Shown: positions 26,485 to 35,519 of the stretch, one piece after another
Layout: the number at the start of each line of letters is the position of its first letter
Position numbering within the stretch: the stretch's first letter is position 1
NCBI RefSeq assembly: GCF_014905555.1
Contig: NZ_BNGS01000005.1
Location: 620,001 to 684,000 of the forward strand
Direction: 5' to 3'
DNA: 64,000 nt
Source: Streptomyces sp. Y2F8-2
GTDB taxonomy: Bacteria; Actinomycetota; Actinomycetes; Streptomycetales; Streptomycetaceae
Translations under genes and position numbers: made by a program
The notes under the pieces: model-generated
What the model was told of the DNA's origin: nothing
The model's database searches: none
The model's input: only the letters and a program-made list of their open reading frames with translations

Positions 26485-27054
26485 TCAGTCGGCCGCCGCG
26501 ACCGCGTCCCTGATGAGGCGGCGAGCGGCCGCGTCGGTACGGGCCACGTCATGGGTCACCAGGCGGTCCTGGCACAACCCGCGCAGGCCGGAGACGAGCA
26601 GCGTGGCCCCTGCCCGCGCCTGCTGTGGCGGGTGCCCCAGCCGGACGTAGGCGGCGGCGATGGGGCCGATCATGACCTCGACGCTGTCGGCGGCGAGGTT
26701 GCCGTACTGCTCCGGATCGGTGGCGGCCAGGCTGAGCAGCTGCAGCAGCATGCGGACCGGTCCGGACTGCTCCCCGACGGTCATCGCTTCCCACAGGGCT
26801 TGCGCGGCCTCGCGCAGCCCGGCGGTGTCGTGGACGTCGTCGAACATCGCGTGGGCGTCGGGGCGGCTGGCGGCCAGTGCCTGGGCCAACAGGTTCTCGC
26901 GGCTGCCGAAGTAGTACAGAAGCATGCGCTTGGTGGTGCCGATCGACTCGGCGAGAGGGCTCAGCGACATCTGCGCGACGCCGTGGTGCTGGAGGTGGTG
27001 CACGACCTGCTTCAGCAGCTCGGCACGCTTCTCGACGTTGACGGGGCGAGGCAC
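26485..27054 (-). CDS. TetR-family repressor
   Basis: A 189-residue protein. The N-terminal TetR HTH (residues about 6-55) reads LSPLAESIGTTKRMLLYYFGSRENLL, and a helical ligand domain follows. GTG 27054 is the probable start; the frame stays open upstream to 27135 but that part overlaps the operators. It is divergent from the membrane protein gene at 27177, with two near-identical palindromes between them. It should repress both genes until a ligand, probably a lipophilic compound, binds. Confidence 0.85.
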   Translation of the reverse strand: MPRPVNVEKRAELLKQVVHHLQHHGVAQMSLSPLAESIGTTKRMLLYYFGSRENLLAQALAASRPDAHAMFDDVHDTAGLREAAQALWEAMTVGEQSGPVRMLLQLLSLAATDPEQYGNLAADSVEVMIGPIAAAYVRLGHPPQQARAGATLLVSGLRGLCQDRLVTHDVARTDAAARRLIRDAVAAAD

Positions 27055-27063
27055 GACTTTGAC

Positions 27064-27079
27064 TGTACCGGCCGGTACA
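27064..27079. promoter_or_regulatory. TetR operator, box 1
   Basis: TGTACCGGCCGGTACA is a perfect 16-base palindrome 10 bases upstream of the tetR start. Its position would give autorepression. Confidence 0.75.
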
Positions 27080-27101
27080 CGTATGGTCCACCCAGCATAG
27101 A

Positions 27102-27117
27102 TGTGCCGATCGGTACA
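27102..27117. promoter_or_regulatory. TetR operator, box 2
   Basis: TGTGCCGATCGGTACA matches box 1 at 13 of 16 positions and is nearly palindromic. Its start is 38 bases from that of box 1, and it is 60 bases upstream of the membrane protein start, so it would control the divergent promoter. Confidence 0.7.
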
Positions 27118-27176
27118 TGAATGGGATGGCGCCACGGTGACGGGCCGGCGCGGGCAACGGAGACAAGGGTGGTTCC

Positions 27177-28559
27177 GTGAAACACCGGATCGAACGTCCT
27201 CGGCGCATGCCCTTGGCCGGGACTCTGGCCGAGGCGCTGACGATCCCGGCGCTGCTCTTCCTCGGCCTGCTGTTCTGCTTCCCCCTGGCCTTTCATGAGC
27301 CGCAGCCGAACCACGTGAAGATCGTGAACGCCGATCCGGCAGTGGAACGCAAGATCGACACCGCTCTGCAACGGCAGCATCCCGGTGGCTTCGAAGTCGC
27401 CGCTGTGGCAGGCGCCCGGGAAGCCCGCCAGGCGGTACTGGACCGGGGCGCCGTGGCGGGCTACGCCGCCAGGGGCAGACATGCCGTGCTGTACGTGGCC
27501 AAGGCCAACGGGGTGGCCCTCGAGCAGGTGCTGACGAAGGGCTTCACCCAGCTGGCGGCGCACGACCACCAGAGGCTCACGGTCACGGACGTGGCGCCCA
27601 CCGTACGCAAGGACGGGCTCGGCGCGACCCTGGTCCACTTCGGAATCGCCTGGAACGTCCCCGGCTACATACTCGCGACGACCCTGCTGCGGGCGGTGAC
27701 GTTCAACCGTCGGAAGAAGCTCATGACGATCGCGGGCGCAGCCGCGCTCTTCAGTGTCGCGGGCTTCTTCGTCGGCGTAGGGCTGGGCTTCTTCCCCGAC
27801 GAGCCCTCGGCCCTGGCGATCGCCTTCCTGCTCACCACGGCGGTGGCCACGTTCTCCCTCGGCGTGGCGCCTTTCACCAAGCAGTTCTTCCCTCTGGTGG
27901 GTCTGGGTCTGTACATCGTGCTGAGCGTTCCCTCCAGCGGCGTGGCCCCCGTCCAGTTGCTGCCGGGGTTCTTCCAGGGCCTGCACGCCGTCATGCCGCT
28001 GGGCAACGCCGTGGACGCCCTGAAGGGGGTCCTGTACTTCCACGGTGCGGGGGTGCTCAAGCCGGTCCTCGTGCTGTGCGCGTGGACCACGGCGGGAATG
28101 GTCCTGCTGGGCCTCGACGCGTGGCGGCACCACCGCATGGCCGTACGGCGGGGGCCGGAGGACGAGCAGGAGGACGTTCCGGAGCCGCCGGTGGAGGACC
28201 CGTCCGTGGAGGCGCCGACGCCCACCGCGCTTCCGGTGCACCGGCACCACTTCGGCGAGCCGTTGCCGATGCTGGAGGGCACCGTCCACGACGGCGAGCA
28301 GCATCCCCTCCGCCATGCCGCGGTGACCGTCATGGACGCCGGCGGCCGGCAGTTGGTGCGGACCGCGACGAACGCACGCGGCGAGTACGCCGTGACCGGT
28401 CTACCCGAGGGATACATCAGCGTCGTGGTCTCGTACCCCGGCCGCAATCCAGTGGTCCGCCAGAAGCTGCTGCAGTCCGGTGTGGCCGTCCGGTCCGACT
28501 TCACCATGCATGACCGGCGCAACGGGATGTCACCTCTCGCGGCTGCTCAACGCCACTGA
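27177..28559 (+). CDS. DUF3533/YhgE-like membrane protein fused to a carboxypeptidase-regulatory-like domain
   Basis: A 460-residue protein. It has an N-terminal transmembrane helix (LTIPALLFLGLLFCFPLAF), an extracellular part to about residue 150 and six membrane helices to about residue 315. A charged linker rich in Glu/Pro follows, then a C-terminal beta-sandwich (residues about 365-440) with the pattern LEGTVHDGEQHPLRHAAVTV and GEYAVTGLPEGYISVVV, typical of CarboxypepD_reg domains. GTG 27177 follows AAGGG. It is under divergent TetR control, suggesting an inducible export or envelope-stress role. The same membrane core without the extra domain is at 14640. Confidence 0.75.
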   Translation: MKHRIERPRRMPLAGTLAEALTIPALLFLGLLFCFPLAFHEPQPNHVKIVNADPAVERKIDTALQRQHPGGFEVAAVAGAREARQAVLDRGAVAGYAARGRHAVLYVAKANGVALEQVLTKGFTQLAAHDHQRLTVTDVAPTVRKDGLGATLVHFGIAWNVPGYILATTLLRAVTFNRRKKLMTIAGAAALFSVAGFFVGVGLGFFPDEPSALAIAFLLTTAVATFSLGVAPFTKQFFPLVGLGLYIVLSVPSSGVAPVQLLPGFFQGLHAVMPLGNAVDALKGVLYFHGAGVLKPVLVLCAWTTAGMVLLGLDAWRHHRMAVRRGPEDEQEDVPEPPVEDPSVEAPTPTALPVHRHHFGEPLPMLEGTVHDGEQHPLRHAAVTVMDAGGRQLVRTATNARGEYAVTGLPEGYISVVVSYPGRNPVVRQKLLQSGVAVRSDFTMHDRRNGMSPLAAAQRH

Positions 28560-28594
28560 CAGTGACACGGGAGGTGTGAGGGGGCTTGATCCCA

Positions 28595-28615
28595 TTCAGA
28601 AGCAACACTGCTGAA
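28595..28615. promoter_or_regulatory. Imperfect palindrome upstream of the aldo-keto reductase
   Basis: TTCAG (28595-28599) and CTGAA (28611-28615) are the outer arms of a 21-base near-palindrome with one mismatch pair within the 8-base half-sites. It is about 110 bases upstream of the reductase start and could bind a dimeric regulator. Confidence 0.3.
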
Positions 28616-28724
28616 TCCGATGAATCGGCGCTATTGGACTTCAGAGTCGCGCAGGAGCACCGTTGGGAGCGCCCCCTCGAACCCGACGGGGGCATCCTTC
28701 ACCGCACCACCCGGAGATCGCCCG

Positions 28725-29768
28725 ATGAACCACGTCGCTGATCCTGAGCGCTACAACGGCACCATGCGCTACCGGCGCAGCGGCCGCTCAGGGCTCGACC
28801 TTCCCGTCCTGTCCCTGGGCTACTGGCACAACTTCGGCGACAACCGGCCGTTCGAGGCCCAGCGGGAGATCGCGCTGCGCGCCTTCGACCTCGGGATCAC
28901 CCACCACGATCTCGCGAACAACTACGGCCCGCCCTACGGCTCCGCGGAGATCAACTTCGGGCGCCTGATGAAGCAGGACCTCGCGCCGTACCGGGACGAA
29001 CTGGTGATCTCCACCAAGGCCGGCTGGGACATGTGGCCCGGCCCCTACGGCCAGGGCGGCGGCTCCCGCAAGTACGTGCTCGCCTCGCTCGACCAGTCGC
29101 TGCGGCGCATGGGCCTGGACTACGTCGACATCTTCTACTCCCACCGGCTCGACGCGACCACCCCGCTCGAGGAGACGATGGGCGCGCTGGCCACCGCCGT
29201 CCGTCAGGGCAAGGCGCTCTACGTCGGCATCTCCTCCTACGACGCCGAACGGACCCGCGAGGCGGCCGCCATCCTCCGGGACCTGGGCACGCCGCTTCTC
29301 ATCCACCAGCCGTCGTACAGCATGCTCAACCGCTGGATCGAGACCGACGGTCTGCTCGACACCGCCCAGGAGGAGGGCTTCGGCGTCATCGGGTTCACGG
29401 CCCTCGCCCAGGGGCTCCTGACCGGCCGCTACCTCGACGGCATCCCCGGTGACTCGCGGGCCGCGCAGGGCACGTCGTTCGACACGGAGTGGCTGTCGGA
29501 CGACATGCTGCACCGGCTGCGCGCCCTCAACGACATCGCGGCCCGTCGCGGGCAGACCCTGGCCCAGATGGCCCTCGCCTGGGCCCTGCGCGACGAGCGC
29601 GTCACCTCCCTCGTCATCGGCGCGTCGCGCACCGAACAGCTGGAACAGAACGTCGCCGCGCTGGACAACCTCGACTTCACCGCCGAGGAACTGGCCGAGA
29701 TCGACAAGTACGCCACCGACGGCGGCGTCGACCTGTGGCAGGACGCCCGTCTCGGAAACCTCGGCTGA
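28725..29768 (+). CDS. Aldo-keto reductase, YghZ/L-glyceraldehyde 3-phosphate reductase type
   Basis: A 347-residue AKR14-type enzyme. The catalytic tetrad is visible as Asp and Tyr in DLANNYGPPYGSAE, Lys in VISTKAGWDMWPG and His in YSHRLDATTPLEE. The family motif YWHNFGDNRPFE lies near residue 35. It reduces L-glyceraldehyde 3-phosphate and reactive aldehydes such as methylglyoxal with NADPH. ATG 28725 is the first start with a full-length match to the family. The small monooxygenase and MsrA genes downstream fit a role in handling reactive carbonyl or oxidative damage. Confidence 0.88.
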   Translation: MNHVADPERYNGTMRYRRSGRSGLDLPVLSLGYWHNFGDNRPFEAQREIALRAFDLGITHHDLANNYGPPYGSAEINFGRLMKQDLAPYRDELVISTKAGWDMWPGPYGQGGGSRKYVLASLDQSLRRMGLDYVDIFYSHRLDATTPLEETMGALATAVRQGKALYVGISSYDAERTREAAAILRDLGTPLLIHQPSYSMLNRWIETDGLLDTAQEEGFGVIGFTALAQGLLTGRYLDGIPGDSRAAQGTSFDTEWLSDDMLHRLRALNDIAARRGQTLAQMALAWALRDERVTSLVIGASRTEQLEQNVAALDNLDFTAEELAEIDKYATDGGVDLWQDARLGNLG

Positions 29769-29797
29769 CCATCACCGGTACGACAGAGAGCAGCGAA

Positions 29798-30124
29798 ATG
29801 ATCTTCATCACTGCAAAGTTCCGGATCAAGCCGGAGCACGCGGACCACTGGCCGGAGATCGTCCGGGAATTCACCGAGGCCACTCGCGGCGAACCGGGCT
29901 GTCTCTGGTTCGACTGGTCACGCAGCCTGGCCGACCCGGCCGAGTACGTACTCGTCGAGGCCTTCCGCGACGCCGACGCCGGCGCCGCACACGTCCAGTC
30001 CGCCCACTTCAAGGCCGCACAGCAGACCCTGCCGCCGTACCTGGCGGAGACACCGCGGATCGTCAACGCGGAACTGGAACAGGACGACTGGTCCTTGCTC
30101 GGGGAGATGGCCGTCGAGGACTGA
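29798..30124 (+). CDS. ABM-fold (antibiotic biosynthesis monooxygenase family) protein
   Basis: A 108-residue ferredoxin-like dimeric alpha/beta-barrel protein. It has the ABM pattern: strand FITAKFRIKPEH, helix, then GEPGCLWFDWSRS and YVLVEAFRDADAGAAHVQSAHF, whose final His is a conserved position. Family members are cofactor-free oxygenases or YgiN-like quinol oxygenases. It starts 30 bases after the aldo-keto reductase and is probably co-transcribed with it. Confidence 0.85.
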   Translation: MIFITAKFRIKPEHADHWPEIVREFTEATRGEPGCLWFDWSRSLADPAEYVLVEAFRDADAGAAHVQSAHFKAAQQTLPPYLAETPRIVNAELEQDDWSLLGEMAVED

Positions 30125-30416
30125 TCCGCGTCGCAGTGCCCGAGGTTTTGCCGTGCGCCCGCCGACGCACACGAGGGTCACGGACGCAACGCGGTGCGGT
30201 CGGACGTAACCCCAGGTCCCGTGCGGTCGCCAGGAGGCGCGCACGGCAGCAGGGCCCGCTGAGACGCCGAGCGCACCGCGAGGGAAGGACCGGTCAGGCA
30301 GGCGAGGAATTGTTCGGAGCCCTCACGCGCTGACGTAGCCAGAGGGTATGGGACGCCGACGGTGTGCGAGCCGGGCGGCGCGAATGACCGAGGCGACAGA
30401 CAGTGGAAGGGCCGAC

Positions 30417-30929
30417 ATGGCAGCGCAGACGCAGAGGGCCGTACTGGCGGGCGGTTGTTTCTGGGGAATGCAGGACCTGATCCGCCGGCTCCCGGGCGTG
30501 ACGGCGACCCGGGTGGGCTACACAGGGGGCGACGTGCCGAACGCCACGTACCGTAACCACGGGACCCACGCGGAGGCCATTGAGATCCTTTTCGACCCCG
30601 AGAAGATCGACTTCCGCACGATCTTGGAGTTCTTCTTCCAGATCCACGACCCGAGCACCAAGAACCGCCAGGGCAACGACATCGGTCTCAGCTACCGCTC
30701 GGCGATCTACTACGTCGATGACGAGCAGAAGCGGATCGCCGAGGACACCATCGCGGATGTGGACGCCTCCGGACTGTGGCCGGGCAAGGTCGTCACCGAG
30801 GTCGAGCCGGTCGGGCCCTTCTGGGAGGCCGAGCCCGAGCACCAGGACTACCTGGAGCGCTACCCCGACGGCTACACCTGCCACTTCCCTCGCCCGGGAT
30901 GGCGGCTGCCCGCCCGCACCGAGGGCTGA
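30417..30929 (+). CDS. msrA: Peptide methionine-S-sulfoxide reductase A
   Basis: A 170-residue MsrA. The catalytic motif GCFWGMQD near residues 13-20 carries the active-site Cys, followed by RVGYTGG and the HAEAIEILFDP and HDPST segments typical of the family. It repairs oxidised methionine (S-sulfoxide) using thioredoxin. ATG 30417 has GGAAGG at good distance. The resolving Cys expected near the C-terminus may be the one in GYTCHF. The 290 bases upstream contain no gene I can support. Confidence 0.95.
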   Translation: MAAQTQRAVLAGGCFWGMQDLIRRLPGVTATRVGYTGGDVPNATYRNHGTHAEAIEILFDPEKIDFRTILEFFFQIHDPSTKNRQGNDIGLSYRSAIYYVDDEQKRIAEDTIADVDASGLWPGKVVTEVEPVGPFWEAEPEHQDYLERYPDGYTCHFPRPGWRLPARTEG

Positions 30930-31027
30930 ACCACTCCGCCACCGGCACAGGCCACGATCCGCATCAGCGCGTCGCCGCACCGGTGCTCACGTCGTCCGCC
31001 CCACCGGCGGTGCCGGGCCGGCCGCTG

Positions 31028-31806
31028 ATGGAGGCGTGGTCGCTTGACGAGGCCGGCCGGATGGACGGCAGGGGCCAGGGGGTCGGTGTGCCGTGGGAGC
31101 GGCCGGCGGATCACCGGCAACCGGACGTCGGCGCCCTGCCCGGGCTCGCCGACGTCTCCGAGCCCGAACTGCTGAGCCTCCTCCGCGGCGGGGCGCCGCG
31201 CCCGTCTCTGCTTCGGCGGCTTGCGCCCGCGCTCCGGCTGCACACCGCGGACCTCTTCGTGATCGCGGGTGCGGAGGTGCCCGGCGCCTTGTCCCTGCGG
31301 ACACCAGGGCCGGAGAGCGGGCGCCCGGCCTCGTCCGTCACGCCGTCGCTCTGCCGCCGGAGAAGCGTGCCGAGTGGCGCGATTTCGCGGCGTCCCTGCC
31401 GCGCCGGGAGCGCACGCAGCCTGTTCCCGGCCTGCCGGTCCACGAGCGGTGTCTTCCGGCCCCCGGGGCTCTGCTGATGCGCATGGCCCGGAACCGCAAT
31501 CTCGACCGGCTCACCACCGCCAGGACGTTCTTGATGGTCACCGGCCGGCATTGGTCGGCTGCCACCTACGGCGAGGTGGCCACGGTCGCACGCAGCTGAC
31601 GCCCGAGCTGCTGGTCGACGTCTCCACTGTGCTCGACGTGCCCGCCGGCGACCTGGCGGCGTTGACCGGCGTCCCGCTCCAATCGCCTGTCCCCGAGCCT
31701 CTGGTCCGCCGCTGCCGGCCTCGCCGAGCTCATCCGGGACGTGCGGCGTCTCACCGCCAGTCAGCTTCAGCAAGTCAGCGACATGGCGGAGTCCATGCTG
31801 CGGTAG
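31028..31806 (+). pseudogene. Frameshifted XRE-like DNA-binding protein gene
   Basis: One protein can be read only by changing frame three times. Frame 2 carries MEAWSLDEAGRMDGRG and LAPALRLHTADLFVIAGAEV. Frame 1 carries VALPPEKRAEWRDFAASLP, LLMRMARNRNLDRL and TGRHWSAATYGEV. Frame 3 carries LTPELLVDVSTVLDVPAGDLAAL. Frame 1 returns with AGLAELIRDVRRLTASQLQQVSDM and stops at 31804-31806. The pieces keep the order of a Streptomyces-type HTH protein that couples two LxLxxADLxxLAG repeats. Whether the shifts are natural or read errors cannot be told from one sequence. Confidence 0.6.
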
Positions 31807-32309
31807 CTCTGCGGACGGAGTCGGGCGGAGCCGGGGCGGTGTCAGGCCCACCCTCGCGGCCACGGCGACCGGGGCGGACGGGCGGTGCGCGGCTTCCTCC
31901 TGCACGGCGACGACGCGGGCAAGCCGCCGTGAGCAGTCGTCGTCCGCGTTCGTTGCCGTCATCGCCGTCGCCGGCCACCCCCAGCGCCCTGCGACGGCGA
32001 ACGCGGTGGACCAACAGCGAAGGGTGCAAGGGCACTCGTTCCCCTTGCGGTGCTCGGCCGTCGCGCATTCAACTCCCGTACGCATCAAGGCGTCAAGGGA
32101 GTCGAGCGGGATCTGTGACGCAACTTCGTGAAACGGCGCTGCGGGCCGGGACGCGCAGCCGTTCGAAGAAGTCGAAGTCAGCGACGACAGGAACCTTTCC
32201 TGTCAGTTCTCTTGCGCATTGCTTTCTTCGCTAGTTGACTTCGCGCTGCTCGGCCGCTCCATCTCCTCCCCCACGAACCGGTCCCTCACCAGACCCAGTT
32301 GGATGGCCC
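31807..32309. other. Intergenic stretch without a supportable gene
   Basis: Frames on both strands are Arg/Pro/Ala-rich shadows without domain signatures. The 110 bases before 32310, including the locally AT-rich TTTCCTGTCAGTTCTCTTGC part near 32195, probably contain the chitinase promoter. Confidence 0.35.
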
Positions 32310-33719
32310 ATGCGCATCAGACATCTGTCCCCCCTCGTCGGCTTCCTGGCGTCGGTCTCCCTGCTCGGTGCCGCCCCTGACGCCCAGGCAGCAGCCAACC
32401 CCGGACCGGGCTTTCCCGCCCAGTACGTCGCGCCCTGGGTGGAGACCTGGAACCCCCCGTCCGCCATGGCGAACGCCCAGGCCGCCACGGGCGTCAACCA
32501 CTTCCACCTCGGGTTCGTTCTCAGCGACGGCACCTGTAACGCCACCTTCAACGGCAACATGGCGATCGGCGACGGCGGCTGGACCACCGCGATCAACAAC
32601 CTGCGGGCCTCCGGCGGCGACGTCATCGCGTCCTTCGGCGGCGCCTCCGGAACCGAACTCGCCCAGGCGTGCGGCACCGTGTCGGCTCTCCGGACCCAGT
32701 ACCAACGGGTCATCGACACGCTCAACCTCACCCGGCTCGACTTCGACATCGAGGGGTCGGCGCTCAAGGACACCGCCGCCAACGACCGCCGGAACCAGGC
32801 CATCGCGGGCCTCCAGGCGGCTGCCGCGGCCGCCGGCCGGAAACTGGACATCGACTACACGCTGCCGACGAACCCCGACGGTCTCGACAAGGACGGGCTG
32901 AGCCTGGTCGACAATGCCAAGTCCCGCAATGTGAACGTCAACCTGGTCAACATCATGACCATGGACTACTACCAGAACGTCTCCGACATGGGTTCGGCCG
33001 CCGTCAGCGCCGCCACCGCACTCCACACCCAGTTGGGGAACGTCTGGCCCACGAAGACCTCCGCCCAGCTGTGGGCCATGGAGGGCAACACCCCCATGAT
33101 CGGCGTGAACGACTCCCTCAACGAGATCTTCACGACGGGCAACGCCACCACGCTCACCGACTTCGCCAAGTCCAACGGCATCCAGCAGATCGGCTACTGG
33201 TCCCTCGGCCGTGACACGGCCTGTGCGGCCAACGGCACGCTCTCCGACACCTGCAGCGGCACCCCGCAGAGCCCCTACCAGTTCGCCCGCATCTTCAACG
33301 GCATCGGCGGCGGTGGCGGCGGCGGCACCACCCACACCGGTCCGATCACCGGCTACGCGGGCCTCTGCCTCGACGACAGGGGCGCTTCCACGGCCAACGG
33401 CAACCCGATCCAGGTCTACACATGCAACGGTACGAACGCCCAGACCTGGACGGTCAACGACTCCAACCACACCCTGCGGGTGCTCGGGAAGTGCCTGGAC
33501 GTCACGGCCGGCGGCACCGCAAACGGCACCAAGGTGCAGCTGTACGACTGCAACGGCACGGGCGCGCAGGTATGGGTCCCGCAGGCCGACGGCTCGTTGC
33601 TGAACCCGCAGTCGGGCAAGTGCCTCGACGACACCGACTGGTCCACCACAGCCGGCACGCAGTCCCAGATCTGGTCCTGCGGCGGCAGCGCCAACCAGAA
33701 GTGGGTCCTGCCCGCCTGA
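32310..33719 (+). CDS. Secreted GH18 chitinase with C-terminal ricin-type lectin domain
   Basis: A 469-residue secreted enzyme. A Sec signal (HLSPLVGFLASVSLLGAAP) is probably cut near AQAAA. The GH18 barrel shows the catalytic LDFDIEG with D144, D146 and acid E148, and the later MTMDYYQN and GYWSLGRD strands. A run of seven glycines after IFNGIGG leads to a beta-trefoil of about 120 residues with repeated QxW motifs (AQTWTV, AQVWVP, NQKWVL), a CBM13-type binding module. This type of domain order occurs in chitinases with unusual GH18 subfamilies that act on chitin or chitosan. It is separated by 44 bases from the next secreted hydrolase. Confidence 0.88.
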   Translation: MRIRHLSPLVGFLASVSLLGAAPDAQAAANPGPGFPAQYVAPWVETWNPPSAMANAQAATGVNHFHLGFVLSDGTCNATFNGNMAIGDGGWTTAINNLRASGGDVIASFGGASGTELAQACGTVSALRTQYQRVIDTLNLTRLDFDIEGSALKDTAANDRRNQAIAGLQAAAAAAGRKLDIDYTLPTNPDGLDKDGLSLVDNAKSRNVNVNLVNIMTMDYYQNVSDMGSAAVSAATALHTQLGNVWPTKTSAQLWAMEGNTPMIGVNDSLNEIFTTGNATTLTDFAKSNGIQQIGYWSLGRDTACAANGTLSDTCSGTPQSPYQFARIFNGIGGGGGGGTTHTGPITGYAGLCLDDRGASTANGNPIQVYTCNGTNAQTWTVNDSNHTLRVLGKCLDVTAGGTANGTKVQLYDCNGTGAQVWVPQADGSLLNPQSGKCLDDTDWSTTAGTQSQIWSCGGSANQKWVLPA

Positions 33720-33763
33720 TCCGTTCCGCACCGGTAAGACCAGTCCGAAGGGCAGAACCTGCC

Positions 33764-35413
33764 ATGCAACTGCGTCAATTCCTGCGGCGGATCCGCGCCG
33801 CAACCGTGCTTCCCGGAACCCTCGCGGCAGCGGCCCTGCTCTGTGGCGGCCTCGCCGGCCCGGCCTCCGCGCAGGGCACCGCCACCACCGGGGAGACGGT
33901 CGCCGCCTCACCCACCACCTTCACCCATCCCGGCGTGATGGTGAGCAGACCCCAGCTGGACTACGTCCGTGCCCAGGTACGGACAGGCGTCCAGCCATGG
34001 GCCTCCGCATACCGGCAGATGACGTCGAGTTCCTACGCCTCGCTGTCGCGCGTCCCCAAGCCGTGGTCGGTCGTCGAGTGCGGCTCCTACTCCAACCCGG
34101 ACCACGGCTGCACCGACGAGCGGCAGGACGCCATCGCGGCCTACACCGACGCGCTGATCTGGTACGTCAGCGGCGACAGCCGGTACGCCGACAAGTCGAT
34201 CCAGCTGATGAACGCGTGGTCCGCCGTGATCACCGACCACACCAACAGCAACGCCCCGCTGCAGACGGGCTGGGCGGGTTCGGTGTGGCCCCGGGCCGCC
34301 GAGATCATCCGCTACACCTACACCGGCTGGTCCTCCTCGGACATCGGCCGTTTCACGGCGATGCTGCGGAACGTCTACCTCCCCGAGGTCATCAACGGAT
34401 CCAACAGCAACGGCAACTGGGAGCTTTCGATGATGGAGGCAGCCGTCGGCATCTCCGTCTTCATCGAGGACCCGGCCGGCTACGACTCGGCCATCAAGCG
34501 TTACCTGAACCGGGTCCCGGCCTACATCTACCTGTCCTCGGACGGCTCCCTGCCCAAGACGGTGCCCGGCAGCGGCCTGGACACCTCGCAAAAGGTGATC
34601 AACTACTGGCAGGGGCAGTCGACCTTCGTCACGGGCCTCACCCAGGAGACCTGCCGGGACTTCACCCACACTGGGTACGGCATCTCCGCGATCTCCCACG
34701 TCGCGGAGACCGCGCTGATCCAGGGTCAGGACCTGTACCCCCAGGTCGGTGAGCGGCTGCGGCAGGCGCTGGGCTTCCAGACCACCTACGAGAACGGCGC
34801 CGCGGTCCCGGCGTGGCTGTGCAACGGCACGCTCAACCTCGGTCTCGGCCCGGTCACCGAGCCCGGTTTCAACGCCATGCACAACCGGTACGGCTATGCG
34901 ATGGCCAACACCCGGTCGTACACGGAGTCGCACCGTCCGCAAGGCACCAACAACCTCTTCGTGGCCTGGGAGACCCTGACCAACGCCGACAACCCCTACG
35001 TTGCCTCCAGTACGCCGCCACCGCCGTCCCCGGCCGGTCCTGTCACCGGTATCGGTGGCAAGTGCGTCGACGTCGCCGGGGCCGGCACCGCGGACGGTAC
35101 GGCCATCCAGCTCTGGGACTGCAACGGCACCGCGGCCCAGCAGTGGACCGTGGCCACCGACGGATCCCTGCGCACCCTCGGCAAGTGCATGGACGTCACT
35201 GGCGCCGGGACAGCCGACGGCACCAGGATCCAGCTGTACTCGTGCAACGGCACCGGTGCTCAGCAGTGGAAGCCCCAGGCGAACGGCACCCTGGTGAACT
35301 CCGCGTCCGGGAAGTGCCTGGACGCCACCGGGCAGAGTTCCGCCAACGGCACGCGGTTGCAGATCTGGACCTGCGCCGGCACGCCCAATCAGCTGTGGAC
35401 GCTGCCGACATGA
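33764..35413 (+). CDS. Secreted alginate-lyase-fold protein with ricin-type lectin domain
   Basis: A 549-residue secreted protein. The signal peptide ends near GPASAQG. A catalytic-like (alpha/alpha) domain of about 340 residues has HPGVMVSRPQLDYVRAQV near residue 50, NGNWELSMMEAAVGI near residue 220 and SQTFVTGL-like and HTGYGISAISHVAETA segments, which match the alginate_lyase (PF05426) pattern. After a Pro-rich linker (TPPPPSPAGP) comes a beta-trefoil with QxW repeats (AQQWTV, AQQWKP, NQLWTL). It probably depolymerises a uronic-acid polysaccharide, but family members act on several polymers. It is likely co-transcribed with the chitinase. Confidence 0.8.
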   Translation: MQLRQFLRRIRAATVLPGTLAAAALLCGGLAGPASAQGTATTGETVAASPTTFTHPGVMVSRPQLDYVRAQVRTGVQPWASAYRQMTSSSYASLSRVPKPWSVVECGSYSNPDHGCTDERQDAIAAYTDALIWYVSGDSRYADKSIQLMNAWSAVITDHTNSNAPLQTGWAGSVWPRAAEIIRYTYTGWSSSDIGRFTAMLRNVYLPEVINGSNSNGNWELSMMEAAVGISVFIEDPAGYDSAIKRYLNRVPAYIYLSSDGSLPKTVPGSGLDTSQKVINYWQGQSTFVTGLTQETCRDFTHTGYGISAISHVAETALIQGQDLYPQVGERLRQALGFQTTYENGAAVPAWLCNGTLNLGLGPVTEPGFNAMHNRYGYAMANTRSYTESHRPQGTNNLFVAWETLTNADNPYVASSTPPPPSPAGPVTGIGGKCVDVAGAGTADGTAIQLWDCNGTAAQQWTVATDGSLRTLGKCMDVTGAGTADGTRIQLYSCNGTGAQQWKPQANGTLVNSASGKCLDATGQSSANGTRLQIWTCAGTPNQLWTLPT

Positions 35414-35519
35414 CCTGACGCGGCCGTGCGACCAGCGCGAGCCCACTTCGCGGGGAAGGTGCGCCCGAGGATTCCAAAGTGATGGTCAGCAGGCGACGTC
35501 ACAGGGGAGGATTGTCGAC

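Noticed and set aside
30125..30416. Possible small gene between ABM protein and msrA
   Set aside because: Frames are short, Arg-rich and lack ribosome sites; nothing supportable.
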